Shown here piece by piece: positions 45,310-53,737 of a DNA stretch of 61,425 bases. This DNA comes from Clostridiales bacterium (GTDB lineage Bacteria > Bacillota > Clostridia > Lachnospirales > Lachnospiraceae). The notes beneath the pieces were generated by a model. It was not told the DNA's origin. It searched no databases and saw only the letters and a program-made list of their open reading frames with translations. The stretch lies in the NCBI GenBank assembly GCA_020859985.1, contig JAJBVD010000030.1:186741-248165 (forward strand), read 5' to 3'. The translations under genes and the position numbers were made by a program. Position 1 is the first letter of the stretch, and every line of letters starts with the position of its first letter.

Positions 45310-46320
45310 TCATTTATTTCCTTTTAATTTCGTTTCCTTCGTCAGCTTCGCAGCAACTTTCTCATACTCCGGCACAGGTACCCCGTATTCCTTTCCCATC
45401 CGGACAACCTGATAAATCAGTCCGTCAATCTCCGACTGCTTTCCTGCCATGATATCGCGCTGCATGGAAGTCGTCGCTTCCGGAGCCAGATCCGCCAGAA
45501 TCTTTAAATTAGTATCTACCATATCCTGTCCAAAATCAATCTCCATGGCCTCCGCGAGCGCGACAATCTCCAGAATCATCGCCTTGAACATCTCCCGCGG
45601 CTCCCCTTCCGCCTGCACAGCTCCCGCCGCACAATTGTAATAAAGGCCAACCGCGCCGATGGGCGACACATAGGAAAACTTCTGCAGCGCATCCCTCCGA
45701 ATATTATCCGAAAGAATGCCGCGGATACCGCTTTCTTCAAAGTCCCGAGCGATCTCCTTCAGAACCGGTCTGTACTCTTCCTGAGCACTGCTCAAATGCG
45801 AAGCATTTTTACCATTGGCAGCGCAACTTGCCGCCGGGCTCTCGCGAGGGGGCATTTCCACACCGCGCACTCCGAATACAACACGGCAGATCGCTCCATG
45901 CTGCCTCAGAACACCGGGAGCCTCCACATTCGCAGAGACATAAATACATCCGTCTGTCACCAGAATGCCGGGAAGCTCTTCCTGCATTTTCCCGCCGGTT
46001 CCATAGATATTCAAAATCGGGATCACGACCGTCTCCGGTCCGGCCACTCTTCGAATCAGCGGATAAACACCATCCAGTGAATATCCCTTCACGCAGACCA
46101 GAATCACATCCGGCCGTTCCTCATATTCTTCCTCTGAGACCGCTTTCACAGGCAGAACCACCGTCTGTCCATTCCACACCTGATGAACGGTAAGCCCCTG
46201 TGCTTTCATGGCTTTCAGATGCTCTCCCCGGGCAATAAGCGTCACATCCTTTCCACCTTCCGTAAGCTTATATCCCAGGATGCCGCCTGTCCCGCCGGCG
46301 CCGATAATCATGTATTTCAT
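45310..46320 (-). CDS. 2-dehydropantoate 2-reductase family protein
   Basis: 336 residues of the ketopantoate reductase (ApbA/PanE) type: N-terminal Rossmann MIIGAGGTGGILGYKL for NADPH, catalytic-region Lys in DALQKFSYVSPIGA, and C-terminal helix bundle with TTSMQRDIMAGKQSEID, which fits the PanE substrate site. Reduces ketopantoate to pantoate in pantothenate synthesis, but this family includes paralogues of other specificity, so panE is not asserted. An unusual Ser/Ala-rich insert is at about 155-175. Follows the NUDIX gene by 18 bp. Confidence 0.85.
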   Translation of the reverse strand: MKYMIIGAGGTGGILGYKLTEGGKDVTLIARGEHLKAMKAQGLTVHQVWNGQTVVLPVKAVSEEEYEERPDVILVCVKGYSLDGVYPLIRRVAGPETVVIPILNIYGTGGKMQEELPGILVTDGCIYVSANVEAPGVLRQHGAICRVVFGVRGVEMPPRESPAASCAANGKNASHLSSAQEEYRPVLKEIARDFEESGIRGILSDNIRRDALQKFSYVSPIGAVGLYYNCAAGAVQAEGEPREMFKAMILEIVALAEAMEIDFGQDMVDTNLKILADLAPEATTSMQRDIMAGKQSEIDGLIYQVVRMGKEYGVPVPEYEKVAAKLTKETKLKGNK

Positions 46321-46338
46321 CGTTTTGTGTCTCCTTTT

Positions 46339-46725
46339 CTACAGTTTTTTCTCTATCATTCCAATCAGTTCGAGGTCTGCCGGCAGCCATTCCACACTGT
46401 ATAGATCTTCCTTTGAAAGCCATCTGGCAGCCTCATGTTCCTTCAGCACCAGATCGCCCGAGACAACCTCGGCCCAGAAGCAGTTCATCGACAGATGAAA
46501 CGACGGATAGTCATACTCAACCCGTGTGATCTGCTCTCCCACTTCTATCACTGTATCCAGTTCCTCGCGGATTTCACGCACAAGCGCTTCCTGCTCCGTC
46601 TCACCCGGTTCCACCTTTCCGCCCGGAAATTCCCAGCCATCCTTGAATTCGCCATAGCCGCGCTGGGTGGCAAAGATTTTGTTCTCGTGCCGGATCACGG
46701 CGGCCACTACTTTTACGATTTTCAT
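46339..46725 (-). CDS. NUDIX hydrolase, MutT-like
   Basis: 128 residues from ATG 46725 (GAGGAG upstream). Complete NUDIX box: [22 protein letters not shown]. Starts [20 protein letters not shown] and ends [16 protein letters not shown], close to MutT/8-oxo-dGTP diphosphatases of about 130 residues. Probably sanitises oxidised nucleotides; other NDP-X substrates possible. Operon with the downstream reductase. Confidence 0.9.
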   Translation of the reverse strand: MKIVKVVAAVIRHENKIFATQRGYGEFKDGWEFPGGKVEPGETEQEALVREIREELDTVIEVGEQITRVEYDYPSFHLSMNCFWAEVVSGDLVLKEHEAARWLSKEDLYSVEWLPADLELIGMIEKKL

Positions 46726-47020
46726 TTCTTTCTCACTCCTCTGTCTGCAGACTGCTCTCCAAATATCTAAGCAGATCATCTCTTACCGCACATCTGTTTC
46801 ATTTGCCATGCCTTTATCTGCTATATCTATATGCGGTTCATCCGTCGCCAGACATTCAAATGATTCGCCCATTGGCGAATCCCTCTGATATTGAGTTTAT
46901 CAATCCGGATGCGCTGAACATTCATTCGCGAATCCCTCTCTGCATCGAATCGTAGTAATCAAACAAGTTCTGTCTTCGTCTGACTCATATTCCGGTCCCG
47001 GTGAGCCATTCTTTTGCCGT

Positions 47021-47650
47021 TCACCCGGCATCCGCTTCCATCAGTTCTTTCAGCCTCTCCAGCACATGCCCCAGCACATAATAGGTCGTCTCATAGCGCA
47101 GGAAATCCAGCGTATTTTCATCCCACATGAATTTCAGGCTCGCCGGAAATTCATCGTCTGACTCCCAGAACTGCAGCATCAGCGGAAGAAACGGAAACGG
47201 ATGCAGCATATATGACACATCTCCAATCTTCTGCTTTTCCCCGCCCAGAGTCTCGCAGGCCTTTCTAAGTTCCGGGAGCCTTCCATCGAAATAATCCGCA
47301 TATTTTCCATAGAGGTCATTGCCCAAACCGGAAGACCGAACCGTGCCTTTCAGATCATTAACTTTCACAAACTGCCCGGACAGACGACAGTCTTCCTTCG
47401 AGTCGCAGAGCACATCACAGATGGCCAGCACTTCGTTAAAGCCCGCATGCTCCACATGCGTGAATCCATCCATTGTCCATTCGGTTCGGCCGGAGCTGCG
47501 TTCGATGCGGTAATCCCGCCCTACAAATTCTATGTACAGGTACTGCCCGTCATGTTCCAGATGAAATTTATCAATCATATTCTTCTGGTCATAGTTCAGG
47601 AACCGCCGCTCCGCATTGTCTCTTGTAATATCATAGTTGGATGATGCCAT
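47021..47650 (-). CDS. DUF3786 protein
   Basis: 209 residues. The C-terminal part, HPFPFLPLMLQFWESDDEFP, SLKFMWDENTLDFLRYET and YYVLGHVLERL, is the diagnostic stretch of DUF3786, a clostridial family of unknown function. No signal peptide or membrane segments. Weak ribosome site (AAGAGA). Cys pair CDVLCDSKEDC at 78-88. Next to a YkgJ-type cysteine-cluster gene but separated by 145 bp with a short tandem repeat. Confidence 0.85.
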   Translation of the reverse strand: MASSNYDITRDNAERRFLNYDQKNMIDKFHLEHDGQYLYIEFVGRDYRIERSSGRTEWTMDGFTHVEHAGFNEVLAICDVLCDSKEDCRLSGQFVKVNDLKGTVRSSGLGNDLYGKYADYFDGRLPELRKACETLGGEKQKIGDVSYMLHPFPFLPLMLQFWESDDEFPASLKFMWDENTLDFLRYETTYYVLGHVLERLKELMEADAG

Positions 47651-47680
47651 ATTGATCAGTCTCTTTTCTGGCGTGACCGC

Positions 47681-47728
47681 CTTTTATTTCTGCTTTTATT
47701 TCTGCTTTTATTTCTGCCTTTATTTCCG
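47681..47728. repeat. 12-bp tandem repeat (4 units)
   Basis: CTTTTATTTCTG repeated three times exactly and once with two changes, just upstream of the DUF3786 gene. Possible length-variable promoter spacer. Confidence 0.85.
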
Positions 47729-47795
47729 TCTTTTTATAACGGATTTATATTCTGGACTTTTATATCTGCCTTTTTCATCCGCGTTTCATAGAACC

Positions 47796-48308
47796 TTACC
47801 TCCGATAACGGAAGCCGTATTCTTCTTTTAGCCTTTCCCAAATTTCAAATGCGGCAGGACAGACGCCTACGACATCCAGAACGCTGAACAGGCTTTGTAA
47901 TCTTTCCGGTTGATTTGTATAGGGGTATTTTTTGCAGCTGTCGGGCTTACAGTCCCCCAAAATGCATTCTCCCGACTCGTCCATAAAATCACATGGCATG
48001 TGGAGCGTAGCATAGTTTCCCTCTACGTCAAGCTCAGCTTTTAAATACTGCTCTTTAAAATCGTCCACGCTCATTCCCAACTTATCCGCATCCTGCTCCA
48101 GATCCTCTTTCGGTATGCTTCCAGCATATAGTTTGCAGCAATTACGGCATCTGCTGCAATCATAATTTTGAAACAATTCATTATGTAATCTCAGAAACTG
48201 CTCATCCAGTTTTTCCTCATCCGCATGAATTTTTAAGAATGTACGAAATGCCATATTTTCATTTTCTTTTTTCTTTGACTGAAATTTCACTTCTCTTGGT
48301 TTTATCAT
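47796..48308 (-). CDS. YkgJ-family cysteine-cluster protein
   Basis: 170 residues. Two cysteine sets: CSRCRNCCKLY (about 52-62) and PCDFMDESGECILGDCKPDS followed by CKKYPY, the metal or Fe-S binding pattern of YkgJ (UPF0153). Function unknown; proteins of the family are thought to bind zinc or an iron-sulphur cluster. The first 18 residues are Lys-rich and could be a mis-called start, since a second Met begins MAFRTFLKIHAD; neither has a strong ribosome site. Confidence 0.88.
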   Translation of the reverse strand: MIKPREVKFQSKKKENENMAFRTFLKIHADEEKLDEQFLRLHNELFQNYDCSRCRNCCKLYAGSIPKEDLEQDADKLGMSVDDFKEQYLKAELDVEGNYATLHMPCDFMDESGECILGDCKPDSCKKYPYTNQPERLQSLFSVLDVVGVCPAAFEIWERLKEEYGFRYRR

Positions 48309-48482
48309 GTCCTAACCCCACAAACGTTTTCAATTAATACTTCTTTCCACTGTTCGTCTCTCATTTCCTCTGATTATAGCTGCAATTCCTTCCAGATGCA
48401 AGCAAAGCCCACATTTAGCGGTCAGAATAGTCTCCTTTCTTTTCCAGTCGCCTGCAATACATTTATCGCCTTCTCTTATCTT

Positions 48483-49151
48483 TCACGCTGCCTTCGCCTG
48501 CTTCAGAAATCGATAAATCTTCGTCCCATCTGTTCTCCCAAATCGCTTCAGCGAGCCAAGATACAGATCCTTCGGTTTTTTCTCCGCTTCTGTCAGTTCA
48601 AAAATCTTCGCAACCTCATTTTCGTATTCCGTATCCGCAAAAAGAGTCTCGATCTTCTTTTTCAGGCGTTCTTTCTCCTGATACTTCGCATATTCTTTCC
48701 CGATGTCAAGCTGCGACGCCCCCGTGGAAATCAGTTTTCGCCGGATGCTGTTTTCATTTGACGAAAGAATGCCGTCTTTTACACTCGCTTTCAGCAAAAT
48801 ACGTTCGCTCGGAATCCCGCAGCTCATCCAGTAATCTTTCATCGCAGCATAGCCTTTATCTTTGCTAACTACAACCACTTTTCCGGCAAAGCCTGCTCCA
48901 AACAACGCGCCGATCATGGAGACAATATAAAAATCCAGCGCGTTCTTTCCCGTCCGCTTTAACCGGACTACCTGAAAGCTGCAGCCAGACTGCAGAATGA
49001 AACCCATGAATCTTTTGGATATCTTCTCGCAGACAGCACTGTAAAAAATTGTAATCGCATCCGTATCGTAAAGATGCTCTACACCATCCAGACCCGCCTC
49101 TCGCACATTTTCGTAATCAACCAGAAACTGCAGCTCATCCTTTTTTCCCAT
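48483..49151 (-). CDS. PIN-like domain protein
   Basis: 222 residues. Acidic residues in the order of a PIN/NYN nuclease: FLVDYENV near the start, NALDFYIVS near 90 and VVVSKDKGY near 115, then a helical C-terminal half. PIN domains cleave RNA with Mg2+/Mn2+. The upstream 49-residue gene ends 3 bp before it, so they form a pair; whether that is a toxin-antitoxin pair or a housekeeping unit cannot be told. Confidence 0.82.
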   Translation of the reverse strand: MGKKDELQFLVDYENVREAGLDGVEHLYDTDAITIFYSAVCEKISKRFMGFILQSGCSFQVVRLKRTGKNALDFYIVSMIGALFGAGFAGKVVVVSKDKGYAAMKDYWMSCGIPSERILLKASVKDGILSSNENSIRRKLISTGASQLDIGKEYAKYQEKERLKKKIETLFADTEYENEVAKIFELTEAEKKPKDLYLGSLKRFGRTDGTKIYRFLKQAKAA

Positions 49152-49154
49152 ACG

Positions 49155-49304
49155 TCAACGCCCATCCTTTCCTGTGCAATTTTCCTGCTGCTCCCGATTT
49201 AAATCGTTCATAATCGCCAGTATCTTCTGTGCAGCATCGCATGCAATTTCTTCAGCTGGTCTGTCTTCCATATTCAGTCCTATTACAAAGAGATTATCGT
49301 TCAT
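49155..49304 (-). CDS. 49-residue protein coupled to the PIN-like gene
   Basis: ATG at 49304 with AAGGAGG 10 nt upstream; product MNDNLFVIGLNMEDRPAEEI then a helix and polar tail ending NCTGKDGR. Stops 3 bp before the PIN-like start. No DNA-binding motif. A small partner of the nuclease is plausible from position only. The 49305-49500 stretch upstream is A/T-rich promoter sequence. Confidence 0.68.
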   Translation of the reverse strand: MNDNLFVIGLNMEDRPAEEIACDAAQKILAIMNDLNREQQENCTGKDGR

Positions 49305-49512
49305 CTGTCGGCTCCTCCTTTTTTACATGGCATTTAGTATATATTATATATTATTGATATACTCGTTTCAAGATATACCATCTATTTATTTTTGTATACA
49401 ATATCTTCCGTCGTTCCTTATTTGCAAGGTCTATCATTGTTTTCCGGATGACTCTTGTTCCATTATCATCTGCTCAGTTACACTTATCAGAACATAAATC
49501 CGTCTGCTTTAT

Positions 49513-49685
49513 TATAGTAAACGACGTAAGGCGTTTTACTTTGCGCCGTTGCTGTGTGCCAGTGGCACACGTTTAGCAACGACCGACGCGGAAGCGGAGA
49601 CCGCAAGGCTGCGAAGCAGCCATTCCTCATGCGTCCGTGTGCATCCATTATAGTGAATGACAAAAGAATTTTGTCGTTCACTATA
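49513..49685. mobile_element. MITE-like element with structured core, copy 2
   Basis: 173 bp bounded by inverted TATAGTAAACGAC (49513-49525) and GTCGTTCACTATA (49673-49685), one mismatch. The right end is itself a 17-bp hairpin (49650-49686), the left a smaller one. The core has CGTTGCT/AGCAACG around GTGTGCC, loop AGT, GGCACAC, then GTTT and the ACCGA.GCGG.AGCGGAGA flank, matching 34617-34670. No transposase. Could be a non-autonomous element or a mobile structured RNA. Confidence 0.55.
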
Positions 49686-49779
49686 GCGTCAGGATATGCG
49701 ACTGCTTTACGCAATGTACTTTCATTTAGTCCCCATAAAATTCCCGAATTTTTTTTAAATACAGCTACGAGCCGAAAAA

Positions 49780-49859
49780 TTAATGATAAACATTAAAAAA
49801 GTATTGACAAACATTGTTATCGAGTATATACTACAGCAAAAATTAACGATAAACATTAA
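49780..49859 (+). promoter_or_regulatory. Promoter with flanking operators for the DUF2975-XRE-CPBP operon
   Basis: TTGACA (49804-49809), exact 17-bp spacer, TATACT (49827-49832). Two inverted repeats frame it: TTAATG ATAAA CATTAA (49780-49796) and TTAACG ATAAA CATTAA (49843-49859), centres 63 bp apart (six turns). A weaker inverted half-site, ACATTGTTATCG, lies in the spacer. This geometry suits repression by looping or cooperative binding, presumably by the operon's XRE protein. Confidence 0.78.
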
Positions 49860-49886
49860 TTTTTTAATGAAAAGGAGCTATATCTC

Positions 49887-50387
49887 ATGAACGCAGATAA
49901 TGAACTGGAAAAAATGAAGAAATGGGGGCATGCGCTGGACAAAGCAATTCTAATCATATGTAAGATTGTGTACGTGTTTTGCCTCCTCGCAGGAGTACTG
50001 ATTTTAGTAAATATGTTCGGCATTTTTAATACTATGGGGCTAACTGTAGACCTGACCTGCTTTGGCTATACTATTAATTTTCAAGAACTCTCACATCCTT
50101 TGCAAATCGCAGTGAGTTTATTACTGATTGCAATGCTGGTCATAACATGTATCATGGTTAACGCATTGGTCCATGCGTTGAGAAGTGTATTTCAATCAAT
50201 AGCAAACGGCAGACCATTTGAGAACAGCACTGTTAAAGGTTTTCGCAAAGCGGCTCTTTGGATTGCAATTCTTGGAGTTGGCAATGGAAAAATCTCTGGA
50301 CTTATTATTGCCGCGCTGTGCCTGTTTCTCTCATATGTATTTCATTATGGAATGCTGTTACAGCAAGAGTCAGATGAGACATTATAA
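49887..50387 (+). CDS. DUF2975 membrane protein
   Basis: 166 residues; AAGGAG, 9-nt spacing. Four hydrophobic segments (about 20-45, 62-85, 88-105 and 125-150) with the family motif NGRPFENSTVKGFRKAALW between segments 3 and 4. DUF2975 proteins are usually encoded with a short XRE regulator, as here, and their role is unknown. First gene of a three-gene operon. Confidence 0.88.
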   Translation: MNADNELEKMKKWGHALDKAILIICKIVYVFCLLAGVLILVNMFGIFNTMGLTVDLTCFGYTINFQELSHPLQIAVSLLLIAMLVITCIMVNALVHALRSVFQSIANGRPFENSTVKGFRKAALWIAILGVGNGKISGLIIAALCLFLSYVFHYGMLLQQESDETL

Positions 50388-50402
50388 GGAGATGATTTAC
50401 AC

Positions 50403-50624
50403 ATGGGAAAAATAATATTACGGCTGGATCGCGTTATGGCAGACAGAAAAATGTCACTAAAAGAATTATCATCTATCGTTGGCGTATCGAATGTGAATTT
50501 ATCCAAGATAAAAACAGGTAAAATAAGCGCAATACGATTCTCAACATTAGAAGCTATTTGTGAAGCGTTAGACTGCCAGCCAGGAGATATTTTGGAATAT
50601 AAGAAAGACGAGGAACAGGCATGA
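50403..50624 (+). CDS. Short XRE-family regulator (YozG-like)
   Basis: 73 residues, essentially one helix-turn-helix: LDRVMADRKMSLKELSSIVG, VSNVNLSKIKTGKISAIRFS, TLEAICEALDCQPGDILEY. This subgroup regularly follows DUF2975 genes. Probably the autoregulator binding the paired operators upstream. Its last four bases overlap the next start (ATGA), so translation is coupled. Confidence 0.92.
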   Translation: MGKIILRLDRVMADRKMSLKELSSIVGVSNVNLSKIKTGKISAIRFSTLEAICEALDCQPGDILEYKKDEEQA

Positions 50625-51454
50625 AACGAATTCTAAAAATAGCGCTGCAGATTTTGGCAATTCTATTATTTGTGATACTATGTCAATTACCAGGCGGCAT
50701 TTGGATGGACTCATGGGAGATAACTAAGATTGCTCTTCCGCTGCACTACCTTGTTGCCTCAATCGTATATTTTCTACTGTTTTTCCTGGGATTTAAATAT
50801 ATCAGGAATCGTTTTTTCAAGGATATTGAAATTTATGGGTTGAATGAAGTGAAAATACACAGGAGCTATCTGCTATACGGTATAAGTGAATTAATTTTAT
50901 TCTATGCAGGCGCTATGATTATTGGAGGACACTTTATTTTCCCCGAAATGGACAATTACCTGTTCGCGCAAAATGCGGCAAGTTTTCTCGGGACATTTTT
51001 AGTTGCTCCAATCATTGAGGAACTGGTTTTCAGAGGACTTATTCAGGGTATTATTTCAAAAAATTATAACAGATACGCAGGAGTTATCGTATCTTCTCTT
51101 ATTTTTGGAGCAGTGCATCTCATGAATGGAGCCTTAAGCCTTATCAGCGCCTTACAGCTTATTATCAGCGGAGCTCTTGTAGGTATCATGTTCAGCTGTA
51201 TTTATTTGTCGACCGGTTCCATTTGGGCAAGTATTACTGTTCACGCGTTATATAATGGCATCGGGACACTAGTTCCAGTGGATATCACAAGCACAAACGA
51301 CTGGCCGGTCGTATTCGTCTTAAATAGCAAAAATCAGTTGCTGACCGGCGGAGATTATGGCTTTGACTGTGCGCTTACGACCGTTATCGGATTTATTATA
51401 ATAACAGTTTTCATCCTGCATCGGGAATATAAAAAAAATCACAATAGCTTCTAA
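50621..51454 (+). CDS. CPBP-family intramembrane protease
   Basis: 277 residues, about seven membrane helices. Conserved glutamate motif IIEELVFRG (near 137-145), FGAVHLMNG and the third motif ITVHALYNG, all needed for the CAAX/Abi protease active site. Family members process prenylated or bacteriocin-linked substrates and give bacteriocin self-immunity. Substrate unknown; the regulator coupling suggests stress- or peptide-responsive expression. A weak 7-bp stem GCCTGGC/GCCAGGC (51482-51530) follows, possibly a terminator. Confidence 0.9.
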   Translation: MKRILKIALQILAILLFVILCQLPGGIWMDSWEITKIALPLHYLVASIVYFLLFFLGFKYIRNRFFKDIEIYGLNEVKIHRSYLLYGISELILFYAGAMIIGGHFIFPEMDNYLFAQNAASFLGTFLVAPIIEELVFRGLIQGIISKNYNRYAGVIVSSLIFGAVHLMNGALSLISALQLIISGALVGIMFSCIYLSTGSIWASITVHALYNGIGTLVPVDITSTNDWPVVFVLNSKNQLLTGGDYGFDCALTTVIGFIIITVFILHREYKKNHNSF

Positions 51455-51547
51455 TGAGTCTAGATAAACACCTAGATAAATGCCTGGCTGTTATAAATCG
51501 AGCAGTCTGGAGCTGTAAAACTTGCCAGGCTGCTTTGATCTGTTTTC

Positions 51548-51631
51548 CATATTACCGTCTCTTTCTCGGACCAGGTCACTTTATTCTGCATTGATGAATT
51601 CATACATCGCTGCTTTTCCCTGCTCTAATTC
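51548..51631 (-). pseudogene. Duplicated fragment of the DUF3990-cassette tail
   Basis: Reads ELEQGKAAMYEFINAE and a stop, almost identical to the end of the gene at 53738-53959, then CGAGAAAGAGACGGTAATATG, the same intergenic and start sequence as before the 136-residue gene at 53707. Both bordering genes are cut off, so this is a scar of a partly deleted duplicate. Between it and the next gene (51632-51667) nothing is seen. Confidence 0.72.
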
Positions 51632-51667
51632 TTTTTATCGTCGCTTTTTAACGACGATTCATTTTAT

Positions 51668-52963
51668 CTATAATTCTAATGCATTATCATTAAGCAGAAA
51701 CTCATACAATCCCATATGCAGAATCCCCAATTCATCTGTCCACGGCTTCATATAAGTCTTCGTAACTACAATTTTCTTAAAAAAATCATTCGTGCTGATC
51801 AATGGCCGCAGCTCTGTCCTTGACTTCTGTGGATCATCCATATTAAGCGCTGACTGAATATAATATTTCTTTGATCCCTTATTGACAACAAAATCAATTT
51901 CACAGCTTACTTTCCGTCGCTTATCGTTTTCATCCTTTTCGTGTGATTCTACTACTCCAACATCAACAAGATAACCTCTCACAATCAGCTCATTGTAGAT
52001 AATATTTTCCATGATATGCGTTTCTTCCTGCTGCCGCAGATTCAGTCGAACATTCCGAAGTCCAATGTCGCTGCAATAATACTTATAAGGATAAGAGAAA
52101 TATTTTTTCCCCTTCACATCATATCTCCTGGCACAGCGGAAGAGGAACGATTCTGACAAATAGTCCAGGTAATTTGCAATTGTCTGATTGTCCACCTTGA
52201 TTCCCTTTACGCTCTGTAAAGTGTTGGCGATCTTCGTCACATTCGTAAGGGAACCAATCGCTGAACACAGAGCATCTGTCAGTTCACTTAAAATATCCGG
52301 CAGTTCAATATGATAACGTTCTACAATATCTCTAAAATACACCTCTTCAAACAGGTTCGTCAGATAACTGTATTTCTCATCATCCGTCTTCTTAAACGCG
52401 ACCAGCGGCATTCCGCCAAATAATGCATATTCTTCGTAAACTTCGGCTTTATCACCACCCACAAAGTCATAGTATTCCCTGAAAGATAATGGATGCACTT
52501 CTACAGAATCTCCACGTCCCCGGAAAGCAGTCATTACATCTTTAGAAAGCATTTTTGAATTGCTTCCTGTCACATAAATATCCACATTACGCAAACGCAG
52601 AAGGCCATTCAGGACATCATATAGCCGAATGTTTTCCGGGTTTTTGATCTCTTCTCTAGAAATAGCATATTGCACCTCGTCAATAAAAACATAGTACATT
52701 TCTTTGCTGTTTAAGATTCTTGAACGAACATACTTTGAAAGTTCTGTTGGATTTCGATAATCTACGTTCATATCGTCATCCAATGCGATGGTGATAATAT
52801 GATCCTCCGGAACGCCCTCGCTCATCAGGTAGTCATAATACAAATTGAACAACAGAAAGCTCTTGCCGCATCGCCTTATGCCGGTAATCACCTTTACAAG
52901 CCCGTTTTCTTTTCTATTAATTAACTGGGTAAGGTAGCGGTCACGTTTGATATATTTTTCCAT
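51668..52963 (-). CDS. AAA_14/DUF4143 ATPase
   Basis: 431 residues; AGGAGG before ATG. Walker A TGIRRCGKS (about 26-34), Walker B YYVFIDEVQ, sensor VTGSNSKMLS, an arginine-rich middle FRGRGDSVEVHPLSFREYYD, and a C-terminal nuclease-like DUF4143 domain with IMENIIYNELIVRGY and EIDFVV (PD-(D/E)XK-like residues). Widespread in gut anaerobes, function unresolved; possible roles in defence or mobile-element biology. Upstream are two palindromes that may regulate it. Confidence 0.92.
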   Translation of the reverse strand: MEKYIKRDRYLTQLINRKENGLVKVITGIRRCGKSFLLFNLYYDYLMSEGVPEDHIITIALDDDMNVDYRNPTELSKYVRSRILNSKEMYYVFIDEVQYAISREEIKNPENIRLYDVLNGLLRLRNVDIYVTGSNSKMLSKDVMTAFRGRGDSVEVHPLSFREYYDFVGGDKAEVYEEYALFGGMPLVAFKKTDDEKYSYLTNLFEEVYFRDIVERYHIELPDILSELTDALCSAIGSLTNVTKIANTLQSVKGIKVDNQTIANYLDYLSESFLFRCARRYDVKGKKYFSYPYKYYCSDIGLRNVRLNLRQQEETHIMENIIYNELIVRGYLVDVGVVESHEKDENDKRRKVSCEIDFVVNKGSKKYYIQSALNMDDPQKSRTELRPLISTNDFFKKIVVTKTYMKPWTDELGILHMGLYEFLLNDNALEL

Positions 52964-53028
52964 TGGAACCTCCTACTCGTATCGTTACTTTCATACACAA
53001 ACTTGCATCTGATTCCTTAGGTGCCATC

Positions 53029-53140
53029 AATCGAAACTTCGGTGCACTGCACCTTACTTTCGATTGGTAGCATAGCATAAAACTACCTTAAGTGCAACCG
53101 CAAAATCGAAACTTCAGTGCATTGCACCTTACTTTCGATT
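53029..53140. repeat. Pair of 37-bp palindromes
   Basis: Copies at 53029-53065 and 53104-53140 (35 of 37 bases alike, 75 bp apart): AATCGAAA at one end, TTTCGATT at the other, GTGCA/TGCAC inside. Each is preceded by CCTTARGTGCMA. They lie between the DUF4143 ATPase start and the 136-residue gene, suitable as paired operators or RNA hairpins in the ATPase leader. Confidence 0.85.
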
Positions 53141-53177
53141 ATGCTCAAAAAATTGACTTTCATTCTCCCACACGCAA

Positions 53178-53225
53178 AAAATCCCATCAGATGCTATGGC
53201 AATCCATAACAACGGATGAGATTTT
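53178..53225 (-). terminator. Terminator after the 136-residue gene
   Basis: An 11-bp stem, AAAATCTCATC with GATGGGATTTT (one G-U), with a 26-nt loop, followed on the minus strand by T residues. It ends the DUF3790s-type cassette. Confidence 0.7.
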
Positions 53226-53296
53226 ACATTTTTCTCTGAGGAAAGAAGTCTTTGCTTGCAACTATCAGAGAATCCGTCCTGAGAGAACTGTTCCTC

Positions 53297-53707
53297 TCAC
53301 ATATCAAAAATGCTTCTTGCCCTGTTAGCCAGCATTTCATTTCGTTCTGATTTATCATCGAAAATGTGCAGGCATTCTTGTTTTAGCTTCTTTACATTTT
53401 CTTCTGTAACTTCTGCCCCTGCATTTTCCAATGCAGCCCTAAGATCCTCGTCATTCCATGCTTCTTTATACCAGTATGAGTTTCCCACATCGTCCTGTTT
53501 TTCAGAGAGTTGGAAGCTTTCCAGGCTTCCTTCCCATGCATCCTGCAAGCCATCCATTAGATTCAGAATTCCTTCCGGAAAAACAGCTGCCCTGGTACCA
53601 TACCATCTTTCCAGATAGCATTGTTGAGAATACAACCATTCCTTTTGCTTCAAAAACAGCCCCCAGTCTATTTGTTCCATTACTTTTTTCAGTTGATCTA
53701 TTTTCAT
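53297..53707 (-). CDS. Hypothetical acidic protein, 136 residues
   Basis: Last gene of the DUF3791/DUF3990 cassette. Helical and acidic: DWGLFLKQKEWLYSQQCYLE, FPEGILNLMDGLQDAWEG, and C-terminal ECLHIFDDKSERNEMLANRA. No family recognised. A frameshifted paralogue with the same three blocks is at 55333-55709, so the gene is a regular member of this type of cassette. An immunity or antitoxin role is possible but unproven. Weak ribosome site (AGAGACGG). Confidence 0.7.
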   Translation of the reverse strand: MKIDQLKKVMEQIDWGLFLKQKEWLYSQQCYLERWYGTRAAVFPEGILNLMDGLQDAWEGSLESFQLSEKQDDVGNSYWYKEAWNDEDLRAALENAGAEVTEENVKKLKQECLHIFDDKSERNEMLANRARSIFDM

Positions 53708-53737
53708 ATTACCGTCTCTTTCTCGGAATAGGTCAAC

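Noticed and set aside
46868-46945. Near repeat GCGAATCCCTCT before the NUDIX gene
   Set aside because: Only a dozen bases, two copies, no symmetry; not enough to call an element.
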